A stretch of 64,000 nucleotides of DNA from CAXNKH01 sp049296795 (lineage in GTDB: Bacteria > Pseudomonadota > Gammaproteobacteria > Burkholderiales > Burkholderiaceae_C). A program made the position numbers and the translations under genes. The stretch is from positions 124,001-188,000 of the forward strand of contig JBAQTC010000011.1 of assembly GCA_049296795.1 (NCBI GenBank), given 5' to 3'. Shown here one piece after another: positions 1 through 8,073 of this stretch; within the stretch, counting starts at the first letter, position 1, and each line of letters begins with the position of its first letter. The notes below the pieces were generated by a model. It was not told the DNA's origin. It ran no database searches and was given only the letters and a program-made list of their open reading frames with translations.

Positions 1-280
1 AGAGCCAGGTGGCGTAGCTCTCCCAGTAAAACCAGTGCAAATTCGCAGGTAGCTTGGGGGGTGCGACATTGAATTTGACCGGGTGATAAAAACCGCCGCC
101 ATGGACCGCCCACAGCTCGCCATCGACACCCTGGCGTTTTAACTCGTCATCAACCGGTGGGGTCAGGCTGCTGTCTAAAAACACAAAATAGAAAGAAGCA
201 CCAACCCAAGCCATGGCGGTGATGACATGCAACCAGCGCAGCAAAAGGTTGGCCCAATCGAGAAAATAGCTTTCCATCAT
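1..280 (-). CDS. puuD: Membrane-bound urate hydroxylase PuuD, N-terminal part (cut by window edge)
   Basis: About 93 N-terminal residues are visible; the gene continues beyond position 1. The start reads MMESYFLDWANLLLRWLHVI, followed by a hydrophobic segment (about residues 8-31), which matches the PuuD family. These are membrane proteins with a C-terminal cytochrome c domain that oxidise urate to 5-hydroxyisourate. The start codon shares one base with the xdhC stop (TGATG), so translation is probably coupled. The neighbours uraH and the uraD fusion supply the next two pathway steps, which supports the call. The catalytic and haem parts lie outside the window. Confidence 0.85.
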   Translation of the reverse strand, partial: MMESYFLDWANLLLRWLHVITAMAWVGASFYFVFLDSSLTPPVDDELKRQGVDGELWAVHGGGFYHPVKFNVAPPKLPANLHWFYWESYATWL

Positions 281-1095
281 CAATTACCTTTTCGAATTTG
301 CATGATCTGAGCCGCTACCGCCACGGCAATGACTTCCGGTTGTTTGCCACTGATCCCAGGAACGCCAATCGGACAGGTGACGTGCGAAATTTCTTGCGCT
401 GAAAATCCCCGCTCGATCAAGCGACTCCTGAATGTTGCCCATTTGGTCTGGCTGCCGATCAAACCGATAAAAGGCAGATCAGCTCTTGTTCGCTGGCGCA
501 ACAAGCAAGAGGACACAACATTCAAATCTTCAGCATGGCTAAAGCTCATGATCAATATCCGGCTATTGGGTTCCAAGGAGTCAACGGCGGCTTCAACTGG
601 ATCGGAGTGTTCACAACGCACATTGATCGGAAGATGGTCTGGAAATATTTCATCACGGCTGTCAATCCAATTGACTTTCACCGGCAGCGACCCCAGCACC
701 CGAACCAAGGCTTTACCGACATGTCCGCTGCCAAAAAGAGCCACCGCCGTGGTCTCTACTTGCAAACGTTGCTCTAGCGTCGCCAGCTCGTTAGCAGTGA
801 CGATTTCGTAATGCAGTTGAACCTCACCGCCACAACACTGGCCCAGACTAGGTCCAAGCTTGTAAAGATGCGTATCTTGGATCACCGTTTCGCGCAAATA
901 AGAGCGGGCCTTTTGGATGGACTGTAATTCGAGATGGCCCCCGCCAATGGTTCCCAGCGTGTCCTGATCGAACACGGCCATCCAGGCGCCGACCTCACGC
1001 GGAACCGAGCCCCGCGTTGCAACCACGCTGACCAAAACCGCGCTTTCACCAGCCAGCCTGGAGAGCAGATTTTCATTCACCGTTTTAAGAGCCAC
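280..1095 (-). CDS. xdhC: Xanthine dehydrogenase accessory protein XdhC
   Basis: XdhC binds and helps sulfurate the molybdenum cofactor before it is inserted into xanthine dehydrogenase, the enzyme that makes urate from hypoxanthine and xanthine. The 271-residue product has the family features: ATRGSVPREVGAWM near residue 30, GTIGGGHLE near 50, the cysteine-bearing LGQCCGGE near 85, and a C-terminal Rossmann segment (LFGSGHVGKALVRVL, near 120-134) ending in CPIGVPGISGKQPEVIAVAV. I chose the GTG at 1095 because longer versions run deep into uraH; even so it overlaps the uraH end by 11 bases. It sits between uraH and puuD in one leftward operon. The xdhAB genes are not in the window. The modABC genes further along supply the metal. 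Confidence 0.88.
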   Translation of the reverse strand: MALKTVNENLLSRLAGESAVLVSVVATRGSVPREVGAWMAVFDQDTLGTIGGGHLELQSIQKARSYLRETVIQDTHLYKLGPSLGQCCGGEVQLHYEIVTANELATLEQRLQVETTAVALFGSGHVGKALVRVLGSLPVKVNWIDSRDEIFPDHLPINVRCEHSDPVEAAVDSLEPNSRILIMSFSHAEDLNVVSSCLLRQRTRADLPFIGLIGSQTKWATFRSRLIERGFSAQEISHVTCPIGVPGISGKQPEVIAVAVAAQIMQIRKGN

Positions 1096-1438
1096 GGTAA
1101 GTCGAATAGCTCCAGGGGCTGACCAGCAAAGGTACATGGTAGTGCTCACTGCTGTTGGCCACGCCAAAGTCAAGACTGACTTGGCTCAGGAAATTGGGTT
1201 GGGGTAGCGCCACTGCACGCGACTCGAAATAAGCGGCCACATCAAAGACCAGACGGTAAGTTCCTGTTTTGAATTTTTCGTTATCTAGCAACAGTCCTGT
1301 CGGATTACGGCCATCGGCGTCAAGTGTGATTTGTTGGAGCAGAACCACTTGTTCGCCCTCAGTGCGGTAGAGCGCCACCTGCATACCTTGCGCCGGCTTG
1401 CCGTGCATGGTGTCTAGTACGTGTGTGCTCAATCCCAT
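1085..1438 (-). CDS. uraH: 5-hydroxyisourate hydrolase (transthyretin-like)
   Basis: UraH hydrolyses 5-hydroxyisourate to OHCU, the second step of urate breakdown. The 117-residue product starts MGLSTHVLDTMHGKPA and ends YSTYRGS; the STHVLD start and the YRGS end are the two signatures of the family, and the length is normal. The ATG at 1438 is preceded by AAAGGATTCGCC, which holds a good ribosome binding site; an upstream in-frame extension of 19 residues is rejected. It is the first gene of the leftward operon uraH-xdhC-puuD and lies back to back with the GntR regulator gene. Confidence 0.93.
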   Translation of the reverse strand: MGLSTHVLDTMHGKPAQGMQVALYRTEGEQVVLLQQITLDADGRNPTGLLLDNEKFKTGTYRLVFDVAAYFESRAVALPQPNFLSQVSLDFGVANSSEHYHVPLLVSPWSYSTYRGS

Positions 1439-1463
1439 GGCGAATCCTTTTGATAAACCGAAA

Positions 1464-1473
1464 GTGTATACAC
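1464..1473. promoter_or_regulatory. Candidate GntR/FCD operator (GTGTATACAC)
   Basis: A perfect 10-bp palindrome lies in the 63-bp gap between the divergent uraH and gntR starts. FCD-type GntR regulators often bind TTGTATACAA-like palindromes. From this position the adjacent regulator could control both transcription units. This is inference from position and symmetry. Confidence 0.55.
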
Positions 1474-1501
1474 ATTTAATAAATCCGGCTATCATGATCG
1501 C

Positions 1502-2167
1502 ATGGAGACCTCCACCAGCTTGATCGTCAGCACTTTAACCAAGGCCATCGTAGAACATCGGCTGAAGCCCGGAGCCAAGCTGTCTGAGCAAAAGTTGGCA
1601 GACCACTTCGACGTATCGCGCACCCTGGTACGCCAAGCTTTGTTCCAGCTCGCACAAAATCGATTGGTCCAACTGGAGCCGGCGCGCGGAGCTTTTGTAG
1701 CGACTCCGTCCGAGACCGAAGCCCGCCAAGTGTTCGCAGTGAGGCGCATGCTGGAGGCCGAAATGATCCGTGCCTTTGTACGCGAACTCACGCCTGCCAA
1801 ATTAAAGTCACTCAAAGCCCATATCAAACTGGAGCAATCCGCAGTCGCAGGTAGCGATGTGCCGGGGCGAACCGAATTGCTGGGCGACTTTCATGTGCAT
1901 ATTGCCAAACTCATGGGAAACGAAGTGCTGGCGCAACTGCTGGGTGAACTGATCTCACGCTGCGCCCTGATCACTTTGATGTACCAAAGTAGCGCTGCGG
2001 CCAAACATTCGTATTCCGAGCACGTTGCCATCGTCCAAGCCTTGGCAGCCAAGGACGAAGAGCTCGCTGTTCACCTGATGGATCAACATCTGCGCCATGT
2101 CGAAGACAAGCTGACTTTCGATCGCAAACTCCCGTCCAACGATATTTCAATGGCACTTAGCGCATGA
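1502..2167 (+). CDS. GntR-family transcriptional regulator, FCD subfamily
   Basis: The 221-residue protein has an N-terminal winged helix-turn-helix (about residues 10-70, with KLSEQKLADHFDVSRTLVRQ) and a C-terminal all-helical FCD ligand domain (about 75-210). The FCD domain shows histidines typical of its metal site (DFHVHIAKL, SEHVAI, DQHLRHVE). It is probably the local regulator of the ureide genes and may sense allantoin, allantoate or a later intermediate; the ligand cannot be read from the sequence. Its stop overlaps the puuE start (ATGA), so it is cotranscribed with the pathway and may autoregulate through the palindrome at 1464-1473. Confidence 0.88.
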   Translation: METSTSLIVSTLTKAIVEHRLKPGAKLSEQKLADHFDVSRTLVRQALFQLAQNRLVQLEPARGAFVATPSETEARQVFAVRRMLEAEMIRAFVRELTPAKLKSLKAHIKLEQSAVAGSDVPGRTELLGDFHVHIAKLMGNEVLAQLLGELISRCALITLMYQSSAAAKHSYSEHVAIVQALAAKDEELAVHLMDQHLRHVEDKLTFDRKLPSNDISMALSA

Positions 2168-3102
2168 CCCTCCTCAAGAGCACGCCGGCGTATCCACGCG
2201 ATCTGATCGGCCACGGTGCCAAACCACCAGCGGCCAGCTGGCCGGGGCGGGCTCGGATTGCCTTGCAGTTTGTGCTGAATTACGAAGAAGGCGCTGAAAT
2301 GAGCGTGTTGCATGACGACACGGGATCGGAGCAATTTCTGTCGGAAATGTTCAACCCGCCGAGTTACGCACAACGCCATCTCAGCATGGAGAGCATTTAT
2401 GAATATGGCTCCCGAGCCGGTGTCTGGCGCATCCTGCGCGAGTTTGAAAAACGTCAACTGCCACTGACCGTTTTTGGCGTCAGCATGGCCTTGCAGCGCT
2501 ACCCCGAATTGTGCGCTGAATTCCAGCGTCAGGGCCACGAAATTGCCTGCCACGGTCTGCGCTGGATTAACTACCAAAACATCGATGAGGGCACGGAACG
2601 CGACCACATGCACACTGCGATGGCGATCATCGAACAGCTCACCGGGGAACGTCCCCTGGGTTGGTACACCGGACGCGACAGCCCCAACACCCGGCGTCTG
2701 GTCGCCGACTACGGCGGATTTGAATACGACAGCGACTACTACGGCGACGATTTGCCGTTCTGGATGAAGGTAAGCAAGACTGACGGTCAAGTCGTACCGC
2801 AACTGATCGTCCCCTATTCGCTGGACTGCAACGACATGCGATTTGCGTTGCCCCAAGGTTTTTCCCACGCTGACCCATTCTTTCATTACCTGAAAGATAC
2901 TTTTGATGTCTTGTATGCAGAAGGGGCCGAAACGCCGCGGATGATGAGCGTGGGAATGCACTGCCGCCTCTTGGGTCGACCTGGACGTATTGCGGCGCTG
3001 CAACGATTTTTAGACCACGTCGAGCAACACGACAGAGTCTGGGTTTGCCGTCGCATCGACCTTGCACGGCATTGGAAACAAACCCATCCTTTCATCAGCT
3101 AA
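2164..3102 (+). CDS. puuE: Cofactor-independent allantoinase PuuE (polysaccharide deacetylase fold)
   Basis: PuuE opens the allantoin ring to give allantoate without the zinc centre of classical allantoinases. The 312-residue product begins with YPRDLIGHGAKPP and ALQFVLNYEEGAE, and carries GHEIACHGLRW, characteristic of the PuuE branch of the NodB-like family. The length matches. The start overlaps the gntR stop by four bases, and the next gene (uraD-allC fusion) follows after only six bases, so this is a tight operon. Nothing looks broken. Confidence 0.9.
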   Translation: MTLLKSTPAYPRDLIGHGAKPPAASWPGRARIALQFVLNYEEGAEMSVLHDDTGSEQFLSEMFNPPSYAQRHLSMESIYEYGSRAGVWRILREFEKRQLPLTVFGVSMALQRYPELCAEFQRQGHEIACHGLRWINYQNIDEGTERDHMHTAMAIIEQLTGERPLGWYTGRDSPNTRRLVADYGGFEYDSDYYGDDLPFWMKVSKTDGQVVPQLIVPYSLDCNDMRFALPQGFSHADPFFHYLKDTFDVLYAEGAETPRMMSVGMHCRLLGRPGRIAALQRFLDHVEQHDRVWVCRRIDLARHWKQTHPFIS

Positions 3103-3108
3103 AAAATT

Positions 3109-4872
3109 GTGCTCACCCTAGAACAACTTAATCACGCCAGCCCAGTTGAAGCAGCCCGGCTGCTCAATGGACTGTACGAACACAGCCCCTGGATCGTCGA
3201 GCAGGCCTTAGACGCGCGCCCTTTTCTATCCATGGCCGCTTTCAAATACCGCATGACCCAGGTCCTTGAAAACGCGGGCCAAGCCGCCCAGTTAGCCTTG
3301 ATATGTGCCCACCCCGAACTCGCGGGAAAGGCCATGGTCAGCAAAACCTTGACCCATGAGTCCAGTCACGAGCAGGGCAAGGTAGGTCTGACAGCATGCA
3401 CGCCTGAAGAATTCGCAAAAATTCAGCAACTCAATAGCGATTACTTGGAAAAATTTGGTTTCCCTTTCATTCTGGCGGTTCGAGGGCCCCGTGCAACAGG
3501 CTTGAGCAAACGCGACATCATTGCCACTTTCGAGCGCAGACTGAACCAACACCCCGAATACGAATTCAAAGAGTGCTTGCGCCAAATTCATAGAATTGCC
3601 GAGATCAGACTCAACGACAAATTTAATGACCAACCCTTGCTGGGCCAGGAGTTATGGGATTGGCACGAGGATCTGGCCCAATTCAGCGATCCTGGATTTT
3701 CTGAGAAAGGTCAGCTCACGGTCACTTACCTGACCGATGCGCATCGGGCCTGCGCCAGCAGCATCGCATCGCGTATGCGGGTATGCGGCTTTGACAGCGT
3801 TCACATCGATGCCGTGGGCAACGTGGTGGGGCGTTACCACGCCAGCAGCCCTCAAGCCAAAACTCTGCTGAGCGGAAGTCATTACGACACCGTTCGCAAT
3901 GGTGGGAAATACGATGGCAGGTTGGGCATCTTCGTTCCCATGATGTGCGTTCGAGAACTGGCACGCGCAGGCCAACGTCTGCCTTTTCATATCGAGCTGA
4001 TTGCTTTCGCTGAAGAAGAAGGCCAGCGCTACCCCGCCACGTTTCTGAGTTCAAGCGCTCTGGTGGGTGACTTCAAGACCGATTGGCTGGCACAAGTGGA
4101 TGGCGATGGGGTTTCCATGCTCGACGCCATGGCGCAAGCCGGATTACGCGTGAAGGATATTGCGGCTCTGCAACGCGACCCCAAGGACTATCTGGGGTTT
4201 GTCGAAGTCCATATTGAGCAGGGACCGGTTCTCAACGCCTTGAATCTCCCTCTGGGGATCGTCACGTCAATCAATGGCAGCGTACGCCTGCAGTGTGCGC
4301 TGATAGGCGAGGCGAGCCACGCAGGTACCACACCGATGGGCCAGCGCCGCGACGCTGCAACAGGGGCGGCCGAGTTGGCGCTCTTTGTCGAAAAACGCGC
4401 AAGCCAAGATGGCGATAGCGTGGCGACCATGGGCATGTTGCATGTGCCCAATGGCTCGGTCAACGTGGTGCCAGGACTTTGTCAATTTTCTCTGGACTTG
4501 CGCGCACCGATTGATCAGCAACGTGACGCACTGGTGACCGATGTGCTGACCGAACTCGAACTGATTTGTCAACGCCGCGGCCTGCACTGCACTACCCAAG
4601 AAACCCTGCGCATCAGTGCTGCACCCAGTGCTCCTGCTTGGCAGCACCGCTGGGAGAAAGCCGTCTCCAGCCTGGGCGTTACGCTGCACCACATGCCCAG
4701 CGGTGCTGGTCATGACGCCATGAAGCTGCATCAATTGATGCCACAGGCCATGTTGTTTGTGCGGGGTCAAAATTCAGGCATCAGCCACAACCCGTTGGAG
4801 TCAACCACCTGCGATGACATGGCTTTGTGCATCAGCGCTTTTTCTCAGCTCTTGACCCAGCTCCAACCATGA
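3109..4872 (+). CDS. Fused OHCU decarboxylase (UraD) - allantoate amidohydrolase (AllC)
   Basis: One uninterrupted 587-residue frame carries two enzymes. Residues 1 to about 167 are OHCU decarboxylase: the HPELAGK motif with the active-site histidine, then HEQGKVGL and FGFPFILAVRG. Residues from about 175 to the end are an M20-type allantoate/N-carbamoyl amidohydrolase: GSHYDTVRNGGKYDGRLG (His and Asp metal ligands), FAEEEGQRY (Glu-Glu), VEVHIEQGPVL, SGAGHDAM and SGISHNPLE. UraD makes S-allantoin, PuuE opens it, and the AllC half hydrolyses allantoate to ureidoglycine/ureidoglycolate and ammonia. The start is GTG at 3109; a TTG two bases upstream is out of frame. The fusion brackets the PuuE step. 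The next gene overlaps its stop. Confidence 0.9.
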   Translation: MLTLEQLNHASPVEAARLLNGLYEHSPWIVEQALDARPFLSMAAFKYRMTQVLENAGQAAQLALICAHPELAGKAMVSKTLTHESSHEQGKVGLTACTPEEFAKIQQLNSDYLEKFGFPFILAVRGPRATGLSKRDIIATFERRLNQHPEYEFKECLRQIHRIAEIRLNDKFNDQPLLGQELWDWHEDLAQFSDPGFSEKGQLTVTYLTDAHRACASSIASRMRVCGFDSVHIDAVGNVVGRYHASSPQAKTLLSGSHYDTVRNGGKYDGRLGIFVPMMCVRELARAGQRLPFHIELIAFAEEEGQRYPATFLSSSALVGDFKTDWLAQVDGDGVSMLDAMAQAGLRVKDIAALQRDPKDYLGFVEVHIEQGPVLNALNLPLGIVTSINGSVRLQCALIGEASHAGTTPMGQRRDAATGAAELALFVEKRASQDGDSVATMGMLHVPNGSVNVVPGLCQFSLDLRAPIDQQRDALVTDVLTELELICQRRGLHCTTQETLRISAAPSAPAWQHRWEKAVSSLGVTLHHMPSGAGHDAMKLHQLMPQAMLFVRGQNSGISHNPLESTTCDDMALCISAFSQLLTQLQP

Positions 4873-6155
4873 CCCCCATTAACCAACAACTCGACGCCTG
4901 GATCGACGCCCATTTTGAGGAGCAGGTAAAATTTTTACAGGCTCTGATTCAGGTGCCGACCGACACACCACCGGGCAACAATACGCCACATGCGCTGTGC
5001 GCTGCCGAACTGATAGAAGCCATGGGCATACCAGTGGAACGGCACGAAGTACCGACCGCCGAAGTTAAGTCCGCGGGTCTGGAGTCCATCACCAACCTGA
5101 TCGCGCGCCGCAACTACGGCGCCGGCGGCTTAACCATCGCGCTCAATGCCCACGGCGACGTGGTTCCCCCGGGTGAAGGCTGGACTCAAAATCCCTATGG
5201 CGGAGAAATAGAACAAGGCAAGATTTATGGCCGCGCTGCAGCGGTCAGCAAATGTGATTTTTCCACTTTCACTTTTGCCACCCGGGCGCTGGAAGCGGTG
5301 GCCAAGCCACGCCAAGGCGGCATCGATTTGATTTTCACTTACGATGAGGAATACGGCGGCGAAGTCGGTCCAGCCTGGTTATTGCGCCACCAGCTGGTGC
5401 ATCCCGATTTGCTGATCGCTGCCGGTTTTAGCTACCAGGTGATTACGGCCCACAACGGTTGTTTGCAACTGGAAGTGACGGTCAACGGGAAAATGGCGCA
5501 CGCTGCAATTCCCGCCACCGGTATCGATGCCCTGCAAGGCGCCAATGCCTTGCTCACGGCCTTATACGCCCAGAACACCAAGTACCAAACCCTGCTATCC
5601 CAAGTCGAAGGCATCAGCCACCCTTATTTAAACGTCGGTCAAATCACAGGCGGCACCAATACCAATGTCGTCCCGGGCATGGTCAGCTTCAAACTGGACC
5701 GCCGAATGATTCCGGAAGAGAACCCGGCTGAAGTGGAAGCCGATATTCGGCAAGTCATCGCCGCCGCCGCCGATAGATTCAATCAAGGCCGTAGCGACGA
5801 AGGCATTCGCGTTGACATCAAACGCATTCTCTTATCCAAAGCACTGGTGCCGTTGCCAGGAAACAAGCCCCTGGTCGAAGCCCTGCAGCGCCATGCCTCG
5901 GCGCTGTTCGGCGAACCCATTCCCGCCTGCGGTAGCCCCCTGTACACTGATGTTCGGCTGTTTGGCGAAGCCGGTATTCCTGGTGTCATTTACGGCGCCG
6001 GACCTCGAACCGTTTTGGAATCGCATGCCAAACGCGCCGATGAGCGACTTGAGCTGAACGACCTGCGACTAGCCACCAAGGTCATTGCACGCACGCTTCA
6101 CGAATTGCTTTCGGCGAACAACGCCACCCGTACACTCACTTTCAAGCGGGACTGA
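4869..6155 (+). CDS. M20-family metallohydrolase of the ureide operon
   Basis: This 428-residue protein belongs to the ArgE/DapE/acylase-1 group of M20 hydrolases. It shows LNAHGDVVPPG (His95, Asp97), the catalytic pair TYDEEYGGE (Glu160-Glu161), a dimerisation domain near residues 190-310, and ESHAKRADERL near the end. The canonical Asp that bridges the two metals (GRGAADMK in relatives) is Val126 in the local sequence GRAAAVSKCDF, with Asp130 nearby, so the metal site differs from the textbook one. The ATG at 4869 overlaps the upstream stop (ATGA); a longer start at 4827 is unlikely. The substrate is unknown; the context suggests a ureide, carbamoyl or acyl-amino compound linked to allantoin use. 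Confidence 0.75.
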   Translation: MTPINQQLDAWIDAHFEEQVKFLQALIQVPTDTPPGNNTPHALCAAELIEAMGIPVERHEVPTAEVKSAGLESITNLIARRNYGAGGLTIALNAHGDVVPPGEGWTQNPYGGEIEQGKIYGRAAAVSKCDFSTFTFATRALEAVAKPRQGGIDLIFTYDEEYGGEVGPAWLLRHQLVHPDLLIAAGFSYQVITAHNGCLQLEVTVNGKMAHAAIPATGIDALQGANALLTALYAQNTKYQTLLSQVEGISHPYLNVGQITGGTNTNVVPGMVSFKLDRRMIPEENPAEVEADIRQVIAAAADRFNQGRSDEGIRVDIKRILLSKALVPLPGNKPLVEALQRHASALFGEPIPACGSPLYTDVRLFGEAGIPGVIYGAGPRTVLESHAKRADERLELNDLRLATKVIARTLHELLSANNATRTLTFKRD

Positions 6156-6181
6156 ATTTCTTCCTTCAACCTGGAGTCACC

Positions 6182-7213
6182 ATGAAAAAACGCACAGCAC
6201 TCAAAACCACCCTGGCCTTGGTCACCCTCTTGACCTGGGCTGGCGCACAAGCGCAGAACACGGCGATCAAATTTCAACTCGACTGGCGCTTTGAAGGCCC
6301 AGCCGCCTTGTTTCTGACGCCAGCGGCCAAAGGTTATTTCAAAGACGCCAAGCTCGACGTCAGTATCGACGCTGGCAACGGGTCAGGCGGTACGGTGACC
6401 CGGGTGGCTTCGGGAACCTACGGCATGGGTTTCGCGGATCTGGCAGCGCTCATGGAATTCCACGCCAACAACCCGGACGCACCGAACAAACCCGTGGCCG
6501 TGATGATGGTCTACAACAACACGCCCGCATCCGTCATGGCACTCAAGAAATCGGGCATCAAAACAACCGCCGACTTGAACGGCAAAAAACTCGGTGCGCC
6601 TGTGTTTGACGCCGGCCGCCGGGCTTTCCCTATTTTTGCCAAAGCCAACTCGATCAGTGGTGTGCAATGGACAGCGATGGATCCACCGCTGCGTGAAACC
6701 ATGCTGGCGCGCGGCGATGTGGATGCCATCACCGGATTCACCTTCACATCCTTGCTCAACTTGGAGGCGCGCGGTGTTAAGGCTGAAGACGTGGTGGTGC
6801 TGCCCTACGCCGACAATGGGGTCAAACTCTACGGCAACGTCATCATCGCCTCGCCTAAACTGCTGAGCGAAAATCCGACCGCTGTTCGAGCTTTCTTGGC
6901 TGCTTTTGCTAAAGGCGCCAAACAGGTGATTGCCAATCCCGCAGCGGCCATCGAGGATGTCAAAGCGCGTGACGGCATCATCAATGTCGGCTTGGAAACG
7001 CGCCGCCTGCAACTGGCTATTGACACCGTTGTGAACAGCCCCGATGCCCGCAAAGAAGGTTTTGGCCAAGTACACATGCCGCGATTGGTTCTGATGGCCT
7101 CTCAAGTTTCGGATGCCTTCAACACGAAATCCCGGGTTGATCCCAACGCAGTCTGGAATGGCTCCTTCCTGCCAACGGCATCTGAACTCAATATCCTGCC
7201 GCAGAAGAAATAA
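6182..7213 (+). CDS. ABC transporter substrate-binding protein (NMT1/SsuA-like)
   Basis: The 343-residue periplasmic protein has a lysine-rich start, a hydrophobic core and an AQA cleavage site near residue 25, so it is exported. After that it reads IKFQLDWRFEGPAALFLTPA and follows the NMT1/THI5-like fold used for pyrimidines, sulfonates, nitrate and similar ligands. The ATPase and permease genes follow, giving a complete importer. The position between ureide hydrolases and glxR suggests import of a purine or pyrimidine breakdown product (urate, allantoin or an N-carbamoyl compound), but the ligand is not readable. A ribosome binding site (CTGGAGTCACC) precedes the ATG. Confidence 0.82.
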   Translation: MKKRTALKTTLALVTLLTWAGAQAQNTAIKFQLDWRFEGPAALFLTPAAKGYFKDAKLDVSIDAGNGSGGTVTRVASGTYGMGFADLAALMEFHANNPDAPNKPVAVMMVYNNTPASVMALKKSGIKTTADLNGKKLGAPVFDAGRRAFPIFAKANSISGVQWTAMDPPLRETMLARGDVDAITGFTFTSLLNLEARGVKAEDVVVLPYADNGVKLYGNVIIASPKLLSENPTAVRAFLAAFAKGAKQVIANPAAAIEDVKARDGIINVGLETRRLQLAIDTVVNSPDARKEGFGQVHMPRLVLMASQVSDAFNTKSRVDPNAVWNGSFLPTASELNILPQKK

Positions 7214-7242
7214 AACTCTTTACGCTCCGATCGGGACACGTC

Positions 7243-8067
7243 ATGGCTTCTGAAGCGTCGAATTTCATTGACTTCCGTGATGTCTGGTTGGCCTACAACG
7301 ACGAGTTGCTGGCCCAGAATCATTTTGCGGTCGAGGCCATCAACCTCCAGGTCAAGCGCGGCGAGTTTATTGCCATCGTCGGTCCCTCGGGTTGCGGCAA
7401 ATCGACTTTCATGAAACTCGCGACCGGCTTGAGGATGCCATCAGTCGGTCAAATTGCTATCGATGGTCAGCCGGTCACGGGGCCACTGAAAATTTCGGGC
7501 ATGGCTTTTCAGTCCTCATCCCTGTTGCCTTGGCGCACCACCCTGGACAACGTGTTACTGCCGCTGGAAATTGTCGAGCCCTACCGCAGCAGTTTCAAAA
7601 ATAAACGCAAGGAATACGCGGAACGTGCCAGCCAGCTATTACAGAAGGTTGGTCTGGGCGGCTACGAGAACAAATTTCCCTGGCAACTCTCAGGCGGCAT
7701 GCAACAACGCGCCAGCATCTGCCGGGCCCTGATCCACGAACCCAAAATGCTGCTGCTTGACGAACCTTTTGGTGCGCTTGATGCATTCACTCGAGAAGAT
7801 CTCTGGTGCATCTTGCGCGATCTTTGGACCGAACAACAATTCAACGTCATCTTGGTGACCCACGATTTGCGCGAATCTGTTTTCCTGGCCGACACCGTCT
7901 ATGTGATGAGCCAGAGCCCCGGACGTTTCATGGTCAAACGTGAGATTGAACTGCCACGTCCGCGTGAGCTGGAAGTCACTTACAGCAAAGAGTTCTCCGA
8001 CATCGTGCATGAGCTGCGCACTCATATCGGCGCTTTTCGCACCAGCAAGCCAGCAATCAGCAGGTAA
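7243..8067 (+). CDS. ABC transporter ATP-binding protein (SsuB/TauB-like)
   Basis: The 274-residue cytoplasmic ATPase drives the importer. Walker A is GPSGCGKST (residues 47-55), the Q-loop is MAFQSSSLLPWR, the signature is LSGGMQQR and Walker B is LLLDEPFGALD, followed by the H-loop in LVTHDLRES. The length is normal for the nitrate/sulfonate/taurine subclass. It lies 30 bases after the binding-protein gene and 6 bases before the permease gene, so all three are cotranscribed. Confidence 0.9.
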   Translation: MASEASNFIDFRDVWLAYNDELLAQNHFAVEAINLQVKRGEFIAIVGPSGCGKSTFMKLATGLRMPSVGQIAIDGQPVTGPLKISGMAFQSSSLLPWRTTLDNVLLPLEIVEPYRSSFKNKRKEYAERASQLLQKVGLGGYENKFPWQLSGGMQQRASICRALIHEPKMLLLDEPFGALDAFTREDLWCILRDLWTEQQFNVILVTHDLRESVFLADTVYVMSQSPGRFMVKREIELPRPRELEVTYSKEFSDIVHELRTHIGAFRTSKPAISR

Positions 8068-8073
8068 TACGTC

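Noticed and set aside
1439..1495. Upstream extension of uraH (19 residues)
   Set aside because: It crosses the regulator-binding region and lacks a ribosome site; the family start MGLSTHVLD is intact at 1438.
2083..3003. 306-codon minus-strand frame opposite puuE
   Set aside because: No recognisable motif and fully covered by the well-supported puuE gene.
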